Shown: positions 25,707 to 37,666 of the stretch, piece after piece
Layout of the letters: the number at the start of each line of letters is the position of its first letter
Position numbering within the stretch: position 1 is the stretch's first letter
From: Manihot esculenta
Lineage: Eukaryota > Streptophyta > Magnoliopsida > Malpighiales > Euphorbiaceae
Reading direction: 5' to 3'
Assembly (NCBI RefSeq): GCF_001659605.2
Contig: NC_035174.2
Coordinates: 26,857,027 to 26,921,026, forward strand
DNA: 64,000 nucleotides
Notes under the pieces: model-generated
What the model was told of the DNA's origin: nothing
Databases searched by the model: none
What the model saw: the letters and a program-made list of their open reading frames with translations, nothing else
Program-made: the position numbers and the translations under genes

Positions 25707-27110
25707 TTAGAAAAGATAAGGGTATTGCTGGAGCATGGACTCCCGTGTCTCCCAAGTGCATTTTTCCATATTGTGGTGGTTCCAAAGGACTTTCACCATC
25801 GGGATTTCCTTCTTTCTTAGCTTTCTGATCTGGGTGTCTATGATCCGTACTGGCTGTTCAACATAAGTGAGATCCTCTTGGACCTTCACATCAGGCTCAC
25901 TAAGAACCTTGCTCGGATCTGACACAAACTTCCTCAACATTGAAACATGGAAAACCGGATGGATTCTTTCCATTGAAGCAGGTAAATCCAGCTTGTACGA
26001 CACATTCCCAATCTTTTGCAAGATTTCAAAGGGTCCGATGTATCGTGGGGCTAGTTTACCTTTCTTCCCGAAGCGAACCACTCCTTTCATAGGGGACACC
26101 TTGAGCAATACCAGATCCCCCTCCTGAAACTCTACCTGTCTTCTGCGGATGTCTGCATAACTCTTCTGTCTGCTTGCAGCAGTCTTGATTCTTTCTCTGA
26201 TTATGGGTACTACCCTGCTGGTAATCTCTACTAGCTCAGGCCCTGCCAAGGCCTTTTCTCCAACCTCTTCCCAGCAAATAGGTGATCTGCACTTCCTCCC
26301 ATACAAAGCCTCATATGGAGCCATCCCGATGCTAGCATGATGGCTGTTATTGTAGGCAAACTCCACCAAGGGTAGATGCTGCCTCCAAGAACCGCCAAAG
26401 TCCAGCACACACATTCTAAGCATATCCTCTATGGTCTGGATAGTCCTTTCTGATTGTCCGTCCGTCTGTGGATGGAAAGCAGTGCTAAAATCCAACCTGG
26501 TACCCATGGCGTTCTGCAGACTCCGCCAAAATCTGGAGGTGAACTGGGGCCCTCTATCGGACACTATCGAAACAGGGACCCCATGCAGCCTGACGATCTC
26601 ATCGACATACACCTGCGCCTACTTGTCTACAGAATAGCCACTCCTGACAGGGATGAAGTGAGCAGATTTGGTGAGTCTGTCCACAATCACCCATATGGAG
26701 TCCAATCTGTTGGACGTCGCCGGTAACCCTACTACGAAGTCCATAGCTATATTTTCCCATTTCCACTCTGGAATAGGTAGCGGGTTAAGCATTCCAGCCG
26801 GCTTCTGATGTTCCAGCTTCACCCTCTGACACACTTCGCAGGCTGACACAAACTGTGCCACTTCTTTCTTCATAGCTGGCCACCAATAAACCTTCTTCAG
26901 ATCTTGATACATCTTGGTGGCTCCAGGGTGAACGTTGTATCTTGCATTATGAGCCTCTCTCATAATGTCTCCTTTTAGCCCTATGTCATCTGGTACACAT
27001 AGTCTGCTCCCATAGCGGAGGATCCCCTTGCTGTCGAATCTAAACTCACTATCTTTGCCTGACTGAACAGTCCTGGCAATCTTCACTAACTCTGGGTCCT
27101 CATGCTGTTT
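25707..27110 (-). pseudogene. Element C integrase region (zinc finger, DDE core, chromodomain-like tail)
   Basis: The frame continues in phase from the RT/RNase H part after the TAG at 27111. It encodes an HHCC zinc finger (HNARYNVHPGATKMYQDL and CEVCQRVK) and the first catalytic Asp (VIVDRLTKSAHF). A TAG at 26619-26621 follows. After it come the second Asp ([12 protein letters not shown]), the catalytic Glu in [14 protein letters not shown], the [13 protein letters not shown] module and a C-terminal [13 protein letters not shown]...CTWE chromodomain-like tail ending at 25707. All catalytic residues are present, so the two nonsense codons are the only visible defects. The chromodomain type supports Tekay/Del. 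Confidence 0.88.
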
Positions 27111-28685
27111 CTAAGCCACCTGCTCCAGAAACACGGGTGCCACTCTCGTCTGGGCTACCAAAGCACCTGTACCAGACAACTCCAACTGTAGACCTTCCTC
27201 AACGAGCTTGTAAAACTCTTTCACTACTGGCCTCCTCTCTGCCGATATGTGGGATAAACTGCCGAGTGATTTCCGGCTTAAGGCGTCTGCCACAACATTT
27301 GCCTTACCCGGATGGTACTGAATCTTGCAATCATAGTCACTCAGCAGCTCCACCCATCTTCTCTGTCTCAAGTTCAAATCTCTTTGACTCAGGATGTACT
27401 GCAGGCTCTTATGATCCGTGAAGATCTCACATTTAACCCCGTAGAGGTAGTGCCTCCACATCTTGAGTGCAAAGATTACTGCTGCCATCTCCAGGTCATG
27501 TGTGGGGTAATTCAACTCATGCTTCTTCAGCTGCCTAGAAGCATAAGCAATCACCCTTTCATTCTGCATTAGCACACAATCCAGTCCCACACGGGACGCA
27601 TCACAGAAAACTATGAAATCCTCATTGCTAGCTGGCAAAGCTAACACTGGTGCTGAAGTCAACCTCTTCTTAAGCTCTTCAAAACTCTCTTCACACTGGT
27701 TGGTCCACACAAACCTCTGGTTCTTCCTGGTTAATCTGGTCAGAGGAGCTGCAATCTTTGAGAAGTCTTGAATGAACCTCCTGTAGTAACCTGCCAAACC
27801 CAAGAAACTTCTAATCTCTGTCACTGAAGTGGGTCTAGGCCAGTTAGCCACAGCTTCTATCTTCTTGGGGTCCACCTCTATCCCATTTCCTGACACAACA
27901 TGCCCCAAGAATGAAATGCTCCTCAGCCAGAACTCACACTTAGAGAACTTGGCATACAAGCCATGTTCCCTCAAGGTCTGCAGAACTAACCTCAGATGAT
28001 GGGCATGCTCCTCTGCATTCCTGGAATACACTAAGATATCATCTATGAAGACAATAACAAAGTGATCCAGGTATTGACTAAACACTCTGTTCATGAGATC
28101 CATGAATGCTGCAGGGGCGTTGGTTAACCCGAACGGCATCACAAGGAACTCAAAATGCCCATATCTGGTCCTGAAAGCTGTCTTTGGCACATCTTCTTCT
28201 CTTATCCTCAGCTGATGGTACCCAGATCTCAGATCTATTTTGGAGAAACAACCCGCTCCGGCTAGCTGGTCGAATAGATCATCGATCCTTGGCAGAGGGT
28301 ACCTATTCTTGGTAGTGACTTTGTTCAACTGCCTGTAGTCGATACAAAGTCTAAGGGATCCATCCTTCTTCCTCACAAACAAGACCGGAGCACCCCAAGG
28401 TGAGGTACTCTGTCGGATGAAGCCCTTTTCTACCAGTTCTTGCAACTGTTCTTTCAATTCCTTCAACTCGGCTGGGGCCATCCTGTAGGGAGGGATAGAG
28501 ATCGGTCTAGTTCCAGGCATCAACTCTATCTCGAACTCTATCTCCCTAGCAGGTGGTAAACCTGGAAGCTCGTTTGGAAAAGCATCCTGAAATTCTCTGA
28601 CAACTGGCACCGAGGCTGGCTCCCTGACCTGACTATCTAGCTCTCTCACATGAGCCAAATACCCCTGACATCCCTTCCTAAGCAA
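27111..28685 (-). pseudogene. Element C reverse transcriptase and RNase H region
   Basis: Open for 524 codons. RT motifs: [54 protein letters not shown] and the active site [13 protein letters not shown], then [15 protein letters not shown]. RNase H follows with [14 protein letters not shown], the [18 protein letters not shown] helix, [11 protein letters not shown] and [11 protein letters not shown]. It is upstream-disconnected from the protease by a frameshift near 28766 and ends in the TAG at 27111-27113, after which the frame stays open. Domain lengths are normal for a plant chromovirus. Confidence 0.92.
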
Positions 28686-28716
28686 CCTACGAGCCTGAAG
28701 AGCTGATATCAGACCT

Positions 28717-30678
28717 CTAGGTGTACCCCTCTTGTCTCCTCTGAAGACGACCTCTGACCCGTTCTGACCTGACTACCTTGTCTCTGCAGTCCAAGGTAGC
28801 ACCATGGGTAGATAGCCAATCCATCCCTAGAATGACGTCAAAGTCTGTCAAATCTAGAACCACAAGGTCGGCGGAGAGGCATCTTTCCTCAACAAAAACT
28901 GGACTGTACTGGCAGACTGACTCTGCCACTGACGGGTCACACTTGGGTCCACTGACCCATAGGGGACACTCTAACCCAGAGACTATCAGACCCAACCTCT
29001 CAACGGCTCTCGGAGCAATAAAAGAATGAGATGCACCCGGGTCCATTAATGCATACACATCAGAACACCCAATGACGAGATTACCTGACACCACGGTGTT
29101 GGATGTGTTAGCCTCCTGCTGAGTCATGGTGAAGATCCTGGCTGGAGCTGATGGATCTTCACCTCGAGAACCAGAAGAAGAGGCTGCCCCTCTCCCTCTA
29201 CCTCTGCCACTGCCCTGAGTTGTGGCTGGAGCTGCTGGCTGTGCCACACTACCAGAAGCTGTCTGCTGGGGCTGGCCCATAAAAGATGCTCTAGGACACT
29301 CCCGAGCCATGTGTCCCTCCTGTCCACATCTGAAACATGTATTAGTCCCAGCTCGACACACTCCCTTGTGCGGCCTCCCACATCTTTGGCATTCTGTACC
29401 ATCTAAGCCTGAGCTCGAGCCACCGCCTAATCCCAGACCGGATTTCAACTTACTCCAAAACTTGTTCTTCTTCGGCTTTTTGGTGGTGTTATCCCACCTC
29501 TTGCTACTTGAGCTCTGAGAAGAGGGACCTGGCCCTCCTCTGCCTGGGGTCTTAACCCCTGAAGACTGAGTCACTGACTGCTTCACTGACCCCTCAACTA
29601 TAGTACTAGCCTCCATCCTTCGCGCCATATCCACCACAGTGTGGAAACTTTCCCTCTCAACTGACTGAATCAAAGAGGAGTACCTAGAATGCAGCTTCAT
29701 AACATATCTCTTGGCTTTCTTCGAATCTGTATCTAGAGCTTGCCCTGAAAAAGGCAATAGCTCCAAAAATTTATCTGTGAACTCCTCTACACTCATGTGT
29801 TCTGTCTGCCTCAACTGTTCAAACTCGATCATCTTCAGTTCCCTAGAACTGTCTGGAAAAGCCCATCCAGCGAACTCATTCGCAAATTCCTCCCATGTCA
29901 TGCCGTCTAGTCTCGGGTCCACATAACACTTGAACCATTCCCGTGCCTTTTTGCATTTCAAAGTGAACCCTGCCATCTGAATGGCCCTGCTGTCATCTGC
30001 CCCTAGCTCATCAGTTATCGTCTTCACTACTCTCAGATACTCAAAGGGATCATCCCCTGACTTGTATTTGGGAGCATCCAGCTTAAGGTAATCTGTCATC
30101 TTTACCTTGCTCCCACCGGCTGAGCTAGGTCTAGAAGGTTGAGTAACTGGGGCTGCTGGTTCTGTAGGTGGTGGAGGTGGGGGTGCAGCATTCCCCGAGG
30201 TGGGGTTTGCCGGGCTTGGATAGAAGGGTGAGGGTGGATAAGCTGGGTACTGTGTGTAAGGTGGATAAAAAGGTGGATAAGGCATGTAGGTAGGGTAGGG
30301 GTTAAAGCTGGAGTAATCCGATGTGCCTCCCATCGGATACCCTGAACCCTGTGGGAAGGGTGGATAATGGGGTGGAAAACCATACCCCGAGGCCTGAACG
30401 CCTCCCTGTGACTCCCATGTCCCTTCTTCCTCCATGCTAACATCTAGATTCCCATCCCTCCTCTGGTCCTCTTCCATAACCTCCCTCACATCTGAAGAAC
30501 TTCCTCCTCTATCAGTCCCCCTTCTGCTAGCATCGAAAGACCTTCTAGGGTCCCTTGACACTCTTTCTCTGTTTGCTCTACATGACATTGCCCTAGGCAA
30601 TGTAGGAGGACGGGCGCTCGTGCCCTCATCCTCAGGTGGTACTCCAGTCAATCTTGCAGATCGACGGGTTCCCCTCAT
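28717..30678 (-). pseudogene. Element C gag and protease region
   Basis: Starts at the ATG 30676-30678 (MRGTRRSARLTG); an open but ATG-less extension upstream is ignored. It contains a basic N-terminus, a long Pro/Tyr-rich linker and the Gag domain (DPFEYLRVVKTITDELGADD, WAFPDSSRELKMIEFEQLRQ). The zinc knuckle is CFRCGQEGHMAREC. An aspartic protease follows with DVYALMDPGASHSFI and VILGMDWLSTHG. An in-frame tail after RDKVVR is out of phase with RT because about 8 bp are missing at about 28766 between short TCAG repeats. In relatives Gag and Pol are one frame. Confidence 0.9.
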
Positions 30679-30931
30679 CCTGTTTTCTGAAAAACAGTAC
30701 ACATCACACAAACATTAGCATCATATGGTTCATGTGGAAACACATGAACCCGCATCACATATACATCATTCATATCATAGCATCAATGCACATGCATATA
30801 ATCATGGCATTTCACATCATCATACAAGACAGGACTCAACATCCTATCCTAGTGGACATGATCTTCCTATTGTGCTTGACCTTCTAGAACATCTATGAGC
30901 CCGACACTCTAGGTCCGATCCTATGAACCTA

Positions 30932-30945
30932 GGGCTCTGATACCA
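30932..30945 (-). other. Primer-binding site of element C (tRNA-Met type)
   Basis: Minus strand TGGTATCAGAGCCC, 3 bp inside the 5' LTR; identical to the site of element B. Confidence 0.87.
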
Positions 30946-30948
30946 TTC

Positions 30949-33236
30949 TGTAACGACCCGAAAATCGGACCGCTACCGGCGCTAGGATCCAGGTGGGCTT
31001 AAGGCCGCCGAGACCCGTAGCAAGCCTGACATACAACTTGTAAACCTGTTTAATCCCATACATGATCAAGAACATACATAAAAATTTAAAACTTTTCTTT
31101 CATTCATACACCAAACTCAACATGTGCATGCACTGAACATAATCATAATCATAACCATAACCCCTCTGTGGGATCTCATCAATGCCCCAATGGGCGATAC
31201 AATATATGTTGAGTTGGTTTACATAAACATCATAAAAGATCTAGGATCATGTATTAAAAGGGATACCATACACATAGGTCAAGCACAACCTCTAATCCTC
31301 AATATCATTACATTACATAACTATTCATAACTTTACAATTTATCATGTCCACATTCTATCTATTACATACAAACGACTTCAATACTCTTGCTGACCTCCT
31401 GGTCTACTCTGTACCTGCAAATCTGGGGAATTTGGGAGAGGGGTGAGCTACAAGAGCCCAGTGAGCAAAATAATAAAACATTCAAAACTTATGATAACAT
31501 GGAATGCATCACATCACAGCTAATCACATCAAGGATGAACTTGTCACCAATAGCCCTCGACATAGTCCAACTGTGCCAGAACGTAGAATGGGTCCTGGTC
31601 TTTCTCTTACATAGCATAACATAACAGTCCAACTGTGCCAGAACGTAGAATGGGTCCTGGTCTTTCTCTTACATAGTGTCAGCGAACGTAGAATGGGTCC
31701 TACTGGTCTTACATTCCGTACCGTACATATCACATCGTCATATCATAGATCGAGGGCTATGGATCATCCAACATTCATCCACATCAACATTAAAATATGC
31801 AATGCAACATATTCATGAATTCTAATGCAAACAACCTAAATCATCACATGGCATTCATGATGCATGAACATGCTCAAAACTTTACAATTGGTTTACTTTA
31901 AAACGTAAAGGTTTTATTCTACTCACCTCTGGATAGCTCTGACCAGACACTGGAGCAGCTGACTCACTGCTGGGGTCCTCGGTTCCTCGGGTCCGAACCT
32001 ACACAGGTGGACTCAAATGAGGGACCAAACAACTAGAACATAACTCTAAACTACTCCCTAAAAACCCCCTAAAACATCATGAAATAATCATAGAAAAACA
32101 TGCAAGAGAGGGCTGGACAGGGCAGGTTTGGCGACCGAAAGTCCCTCCAGAGCCGAAAGTCAGGCAGGTTCGGCGGCACCTTCGGCGGCCGAAACTCCCA
32201 GACAGAGGCGAAACTCATGCATGTTCGGCGGCACTTTCGGCGGCCGAAACTCCGAGACAGAGACGAAAGTCTCCTTTCGGAGGTAAGCTTCGGCAGCCGA
32301 AGGCTGCCTCCACAAGCATGTTCGGCGGCCGAAAGTTCCTTCGACTGCCGAACCTGGTTTCTCCCATAGTGGCAGAAACTCAGCTCTTCTATGCACATTT
32401 GCCTCCAAAACTTTCTAATCATGCATAAACATATTCTACCACACAAATACACAAGCATACAAGCTCCTAGGGGCCTCAAACTACCTTAAACCCCATCTAC
32501 AACACATCAAGCATCTACATTGTTTATAAACACATATTAAAACCCATAAACCTAACCATGAGCTAAACATGCATTCTACCCCATAGATCTACTTAAAACT
32601 TATTTAAAACATGCCATGAGCTTAAGATCGGCTCTTACCTCGTGGAGATCGAGAGAGAGACGACCTAAACTCGGAGATGGGAGGGGTTGGGCTTCCTTGA
32701 ACCTCAAAGCTCCAAAACTTGCTCAAAACTTGAAAATCTTCAAAACAAAGCAAAAACTCAAGAAAATCTTGAAAGATCTGAAGGAAGAACTCAAAGATTG
32801 GTGAGGGACGGCGGAGAGCTCACCTTGGCCGACAATGGGGAGAAAAGCTCGCCCGTTTTCGGCTAAGGGACCCTTTTATATGGGCTGGCCAGGCCACGTT
32901 CGGGGGCCGAACGTGCCTCCACATGCATGCCATGTTCGGCGGCCGAACTTGAGGTTCGGCGGCCGAACCTGGACTTCCCTCACTTATGCCTTCGGGGGCC
33001 TAAGGCACACCCGAAATGCATGCATGTTCGGCGGCCGAACTTGAGGTTCGGCGGCCGAACCTAAGTTTTCCTCCAAGGTTGTTTTCATGCAAAAACTCAT
33101 TTCCTTTTTACTTAAAAACATAAAACAAATTAAAACATTTTATGAAAACATGTTTCTACCCTACTAGAGGCTTCCAACATCCGAGATTTCATCAGACGGT
33201 AGGAATTCCGATACCGGAGTCTAGCCGGGTATTACA
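30949..33236 (-). repeat. Right (5') LTR of element C
   Basis: 2288 bp. It holds one more copy of a 62-bp tandem unit (GTGCCAGAACGTAGAATGGG core, 31616-31677) than the left LTR. Because LTRs are identical at insertion, this copy was gained or lost afterwards. Confidence 0.9.
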
Positions 33237-33563
33237 CTGAACTTGTGGCGAACTTTGAGGCTACAGTTTAACGTAATTGGTTGCAGAACTTTATTTCAGG
33301 TGTTGGAGTAATCGATAGTATTATTAAACTACTGAAAATGTGAAAATTCTATAGCTATCTTCTTTTCTAAAAACGATAAGTATTCACAAGGGTGCTAAAG
33401 CATATGGAATTGAAATACTAGTACATTAAAGAAGTTGAAAAATAAAAAATATCGATTAAACGTGTTAACACCAATCTTATGGTTGCTAATCTTTTCACAA
33501 AAGAATTGCCTTCTAAGACTTCTAATGATCATGTTGAAAGAATGAGTATAATCGAGTGCTATT
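33237..33563 (+). pseudogene. Element D: Copia RNase H relic, 3' part
   Basis: Continues the Copia frame cut at 23360 after one CTGAA copy: wording like NWLQNFISGVGVIDSIIKLL with frame changes, then VNTNLMVANLFTKELPSKT and NDHVERMSIIECY before the stop TGA at about 33561-33563, a typical Copia pol C-terminus. No 3' LTR could be recognised after it. Confidence 0.75.
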
Positions 33564-35780
33564 GATGTATTATGTCATGATCTTCTAATGATTATGTATT
33601 TAACACTTTGCGCTCATTTATGAATACATTTTTTTATATAATCTATTGTATACATAATCCAATGATAATAATAATAATAGATTTTGTCTTCATTAAAAAT
33701 ATTAAATGTAAAGCAATCCCCGTAGTACATGAAAAAGGAATATATCGAATAAGTGATGTATAACTATCATGACTCGTATTATTTCTTTCACTATTATAAA
33801 AACAGATTTAAGGTAGCAGTCGTAAATTGTTATTTATATATTTTAATTATAATCCGAAGTCAATATCAATGGTTTCAAAGCCGTTATATCTGTCTCCGCT
33901 GATAAATATAGGACAACGATTTAATTATTTTTTCGTAGTGGATAAAAATACGATTAAAATTATAATTTTATTGAATATAAACTAAATTTTTTTTATTAAA
34001 GTGTATTATTATATATAATAAAATGAATGAATTTTTTTATAACAGTTTTAAATTGCTGTCAAACTATTATTTTGTATATTTTTATAATAATTATTCTCTT
34101 ATTTTATCATGTGAAAATCATGAATTTTAAAGATCCATATTTATAATTCAATTGTTGTGAATCACAATTTTTGATAAAAAATTATTTACATATGCTCCTA
34201 CTTACTTCGCTTCTGGTAGTCTTTTACAACTTCGCTTCATATAGCCGTTTACGAATTCGTTCCAGCAAAGGTTTGACTGTCGAGGCCTGCTGTTGAAAAT
34301 ATACCACATTGGGTTTATCAAATTTTGACAAGCTAATTGTCATTTCTTGCATTAAATTAAAATTAAAAATAAATTTAAATTCTTTTGAGTGAAATTAGAA
34401 ATAGCCAATAGTAAATTTTATATTTTATTAAATATTAACGACTTTATTTTCATAAATAGCATTTTTTAAATTTTTCTTAAAGTATAAAATTATAAATAAA
34501 ATTTTAAACCAATATTGTAAAAAATTGTTAAAGCAATGTTAACTAAGAAGAAAAATTAGCTCAATAATATTAGAGTTACCTTCAAAACTTTAAAATTTTA
34601 AATTTCAGTTTCAATTAATTTGGTGAATGACACCCAACAAAATCAATTAATTAGTTGATAATGGAGAGAGGTTATCTTTTTTATAAATTCACTAAGAGCA
34701 GCTAAATTATTTAATTTTTCTGACAATTTAATTTTTAGCATTATACAATAATCGTCTAAAATAAGTTATGTACTATTACCATAAAATAGGATTATGTGAC
34801 AAGAATCTGATAAACTAATATACAGTTTCACCCATGAAAAAAAAGACTCAGATACTGCAACACTCGATTTTTCATCAAAATTTACTATTTTCTTGTAAGA
34901 TCAAATTTTTATAGAAAATTACAGTTGACAGGTATAACTCAACAAATTCCGTTACGGCTATAATCGTGAGATCTTGAACTAATTAGCTGGGAAAAATTTC
35001 TTATCAATTCGCAGCCACATTATTATCGGATTTTCAGAAAATACTATAATTAACTTTATTTTCTTATCGTATAAAAACTAACGATTACATAAGCAAATGT
35101 ACGTATTCTCTTACGCAACTACTCTTGATTTATAAGCAATTTCATACATTATATGTATTCTTCTATTTACTTATTTGAGTATTGGAGTGGCTGATGTAAA
35201 TGCCAATCACTTTACTTTCTCTTTCTTACAGAATTGACTAATCACAATCCAATTTTATTTCAGCCGTATCAATTTTTATATCAATTTCGGTAGCAATTTA
35301 ATATAATTATATTAAATTAATATTAATATTTTATTAAAAACTCATATATATATATATATATAACATTCTATTAAAAATAATCTCATATTCAATTTAATTT
35401 TACTAAAAAATAAAAATTTCAGGAGGCCTACTGTCCATAGTGAAAATATTTCGAATATAAAAAGTAAATACAACTAAATATTACCACAAAACTGCATCTC
35501 ATTTCTTCGATGCTTACCATATATAAAACGCGTATATGCTTTGGATTTACAGGTAATGCTTCAACTTTTGGAAAGCAACATAATATATTTATACATATTT
35601 CCGAAAAACCTAGATTTCATCTTGGGAAATAAGTTGTCTCCAATTGGTATTTCCATTAACAATTAATTATTTTGAAAAAAAAAATTAAAAAAATATTACC
35701 TAAAAAAATATTTAAAAAATAATTATATTTATTTATTTATTTATTTATTTTTTTATCCTCTCATTTAATATTAAAATCTA
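33564..35780. other. AT-rich intergenic DNA upstream of the J-domain gene
   Basis: No coding content. A candidate small CACTA-like unit lies at 33789-33940 (starts CACTATTATAAAAACAG, ends with the reverse of CACTACGAAAAAA), but its 3-bp flanks (TTT and GAT) do not match. A (TA)n run is at about 35346-35362. Confidence 0.55.
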
Positions 35781-35792
35781 ATCGCTTATATT

Positions 35793-35800
35793 TATATATA
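35793..35800 (+). promoter_or_regulatory. TATA box of the J-domain gene
   Basis: TATATATA about 50 bp before the start codon, so the leader would be only about 20-25 nt. A second possible TATA (CATATATAAAACG) is at about 35518. Confidence 0.5.
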
Positions 35801-35847
35801 GCTATCGAAATTGGCAAATTTAGGTGAAACTACAAAATTACAACCCT

Positions 35848-36387
35848 ATGGATTCACTGCTAAGCTCATCAAGTTTGAGAAGTTCCACACAGTTTCTTTC
35901 TCATCAAAACCCTAATAACAAAAATTTCTATGGAGAATGGGCACAAGGGTTTTCATGCAGAGCCATCAACAAGAAGAAGCAGCAGGAGGAAGCTACAGAG
36001 AAAGAGACATTTTACAAGGTTCTATCATTGAATCCCCAAGAGGCAAAACCAGAAGATATAAAGAAAGCTTACAGGAAAATGGCCCTGAGATATCACCCGG
36101 ATGTTTGTCAAAACTCTACAATGAGTAGAGAAGAATGTAGGAGGATGTTTTTGCAAGTTCATGAAGCTTATAGGACTCTGTCTGATCCTGTGTTACGTGA
36201 AGAATATGATCTTGGATTATTTCTAGGGTTGACAAGAAACCTCGGAGATAATCATGCAGGGACCGGAAGTTGCAGCTGGAAAGAGCAGCTTGTTGAGTTG
36301 AAGAGAAGATCTAATCTTCGTGTGGCTCAGAAGGAAGGTTCATGGGCTCGTAGGGTTGCAACTCAGAACACAAAGATGGAGGAATAA
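35848..36387 (+). CDS. J-domain (DnaJ/Hsp40) protein, plastid-type, DnaJ20-like
   Basis: Small co-chaperone that stimulates Hsp70 ATPase. I chose the ATG at 35848 (MDSLLSSSSL); the open frame extends eight codons further upstream but only from a GTG. The protein has 179 residues and no intron. Residues 1-40 are Ser-rich with few acidic residues, as in a chloroplast transit peptide. The J-domain is about residues 54-121, with the catalytic HPD at 83-85 (RYHPDVC) and a helix IV that ends LREEYDLGL. The C-terminus SWKEQLVELKRRSN...GSWARRVA matches the tail of Arabidopsis chaperone DnaJ 20 (chloroplast), a family of 160-200 residues. There is no Gly/Phe or zinc-finger domain, so this is a type III J-protein. 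The plastid location is inferred. Confidence 0.88.
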   Translation: MDSLLSSSSLRSSTQFLSHQNPNNKNFYGEWAQGFSCRAINKKKQQEEATEKETFYKVLSLNPQEAKPEDIKKAYRKMALRYHPDVCQNSTMSREECRRMFLQVHEAYRTLSDPVLREEYDLGLFLGLTRNLGDNHAGTGSCSWKEQLVELKRRSNLRVAQKEGSWARRVATQNTKMEE

Positions 36388-37631
36388 GTTTGGGTTCTCC
36401 TTTCTTTTATTTTTTTTTGACAAATATTTAATTTTTGTCCTAATTAAATTCTTTTCTACATTTTCAAATTCATTTGTTTGTTTATTTGAATTAGTGTTAT
36501 TTATTTATTTTTTTAAAATATAAATTTAAAAAGTAGAATCTCTCGACACGTATCATCAGATTAAATTTACGAATGTATTAGTGTTATTTATTATATATTT
36601 TTCTGAAAAAATATACATATAGAAATTATACTCATGTATTAATTCAGAATTCCAAAGAAAATGGGATGATTATTCTCAATAAATGGAGCTGGAGTAGGTC
36701 AATTATCATTCAGTTAGGTAAATATGATGGTTTCTTACACGAACCCGTTTGTATATACACTCAGGTTAATAAAATATTATTATTTTAAATTTAAATATAA
36801 AATTTATTATGATTTTAGATAATATGTTATTTATTTATTAATTGAATATACATATTCATACATATATAAAAGAATTTTTTGATTTTGAATTATATTTACA
36901 AGCCCAAAATAAGATATAATTCAAGTGATGATTTTCCAAGTTCTGTATTTGGATATTTTGAGTGTATTATATAATATTTTATGATTTAAATATAAAATAT
37001 GTATTAGGGATATTTAATATTATTGAGGAAATTTTTTTAATTAAATTTAGTTTAAAATTTTTTTTAAAATTTTTTTTTATATTTTCTGAAATTTAATATA
37101 ATAAATTCATACTAATCCAGATGAATAAATCGGCCTTAATATATTTAATCTAAAGTTTAAAATGTTAAGTGAAAAAATTTAAAATAATATTACAAGATAC
37201 TCGAGTGTAAGATTAATGTAAGATAATACTTTCCAAGCTAACAAATGATCAGTATTATTTGATTGTCGATTAATCCAAAACAAAAACCAATTAGACTTTT
37301 ATTGAAAAAAAAAAAAAAACCTACAATAAAAGTTGATCAAATTCAAAACTGTAGTGAATGTAAAAAATTAAAAATTAAAGTTAAAAATAAAACCAGATTG
37401 TATTAAACTATGTATTCATTAGTTTATTCTCAATTTAGGAAAATTGAATAAAATAAGCGTATTTTGTTAATGGAAATATAGAAAATTCAATTAAGTTTTA
37501 GCAACAATTAAAAATTGTCGCTAAACACACAATGAGGTTCATTGCAGATGACGTTTACTCTGTCTCTAAATATTTAGCAACAACTTAATTGGTCATTGAT
37601 TTATAGTTAATAAAACTAAAGAGAAAGAAGG

Positions 37632-37666
<35 letters not shown>

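Larger units (their letters stand above)
23361..33236 (-). mobile_element. Element C: near-complete Tekay-like chromovirus inserted in Copia relic D
   Basis: 9.9 kb, with LTRs 23361-25598 and 30949-33236 (TGTAAC...ATTACA) and a perfect 5-bp duplication CTGAA (23356-23360 and 33237-33241). The internal region codes on the minus strand for Gag, protease, RT, RNase H, integrase and a C-terminal chromodomain-like tail. I see only three lesions in the coding region: a small deletion causing a frameshift near 28766, a TAG at 27111-27113 and a TAG at 26619-26621. LTRs differ at three sites in their first 100 bp, so the insertion is young compared with A and D. Confidence 0.93.

Noticed and set aside
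33789..33940. Second CACTA element
   Set aside because: Ends look CACTA-like, but the 3-bp flanks do not match and subterminal repeats are weak; kept only as a remark.
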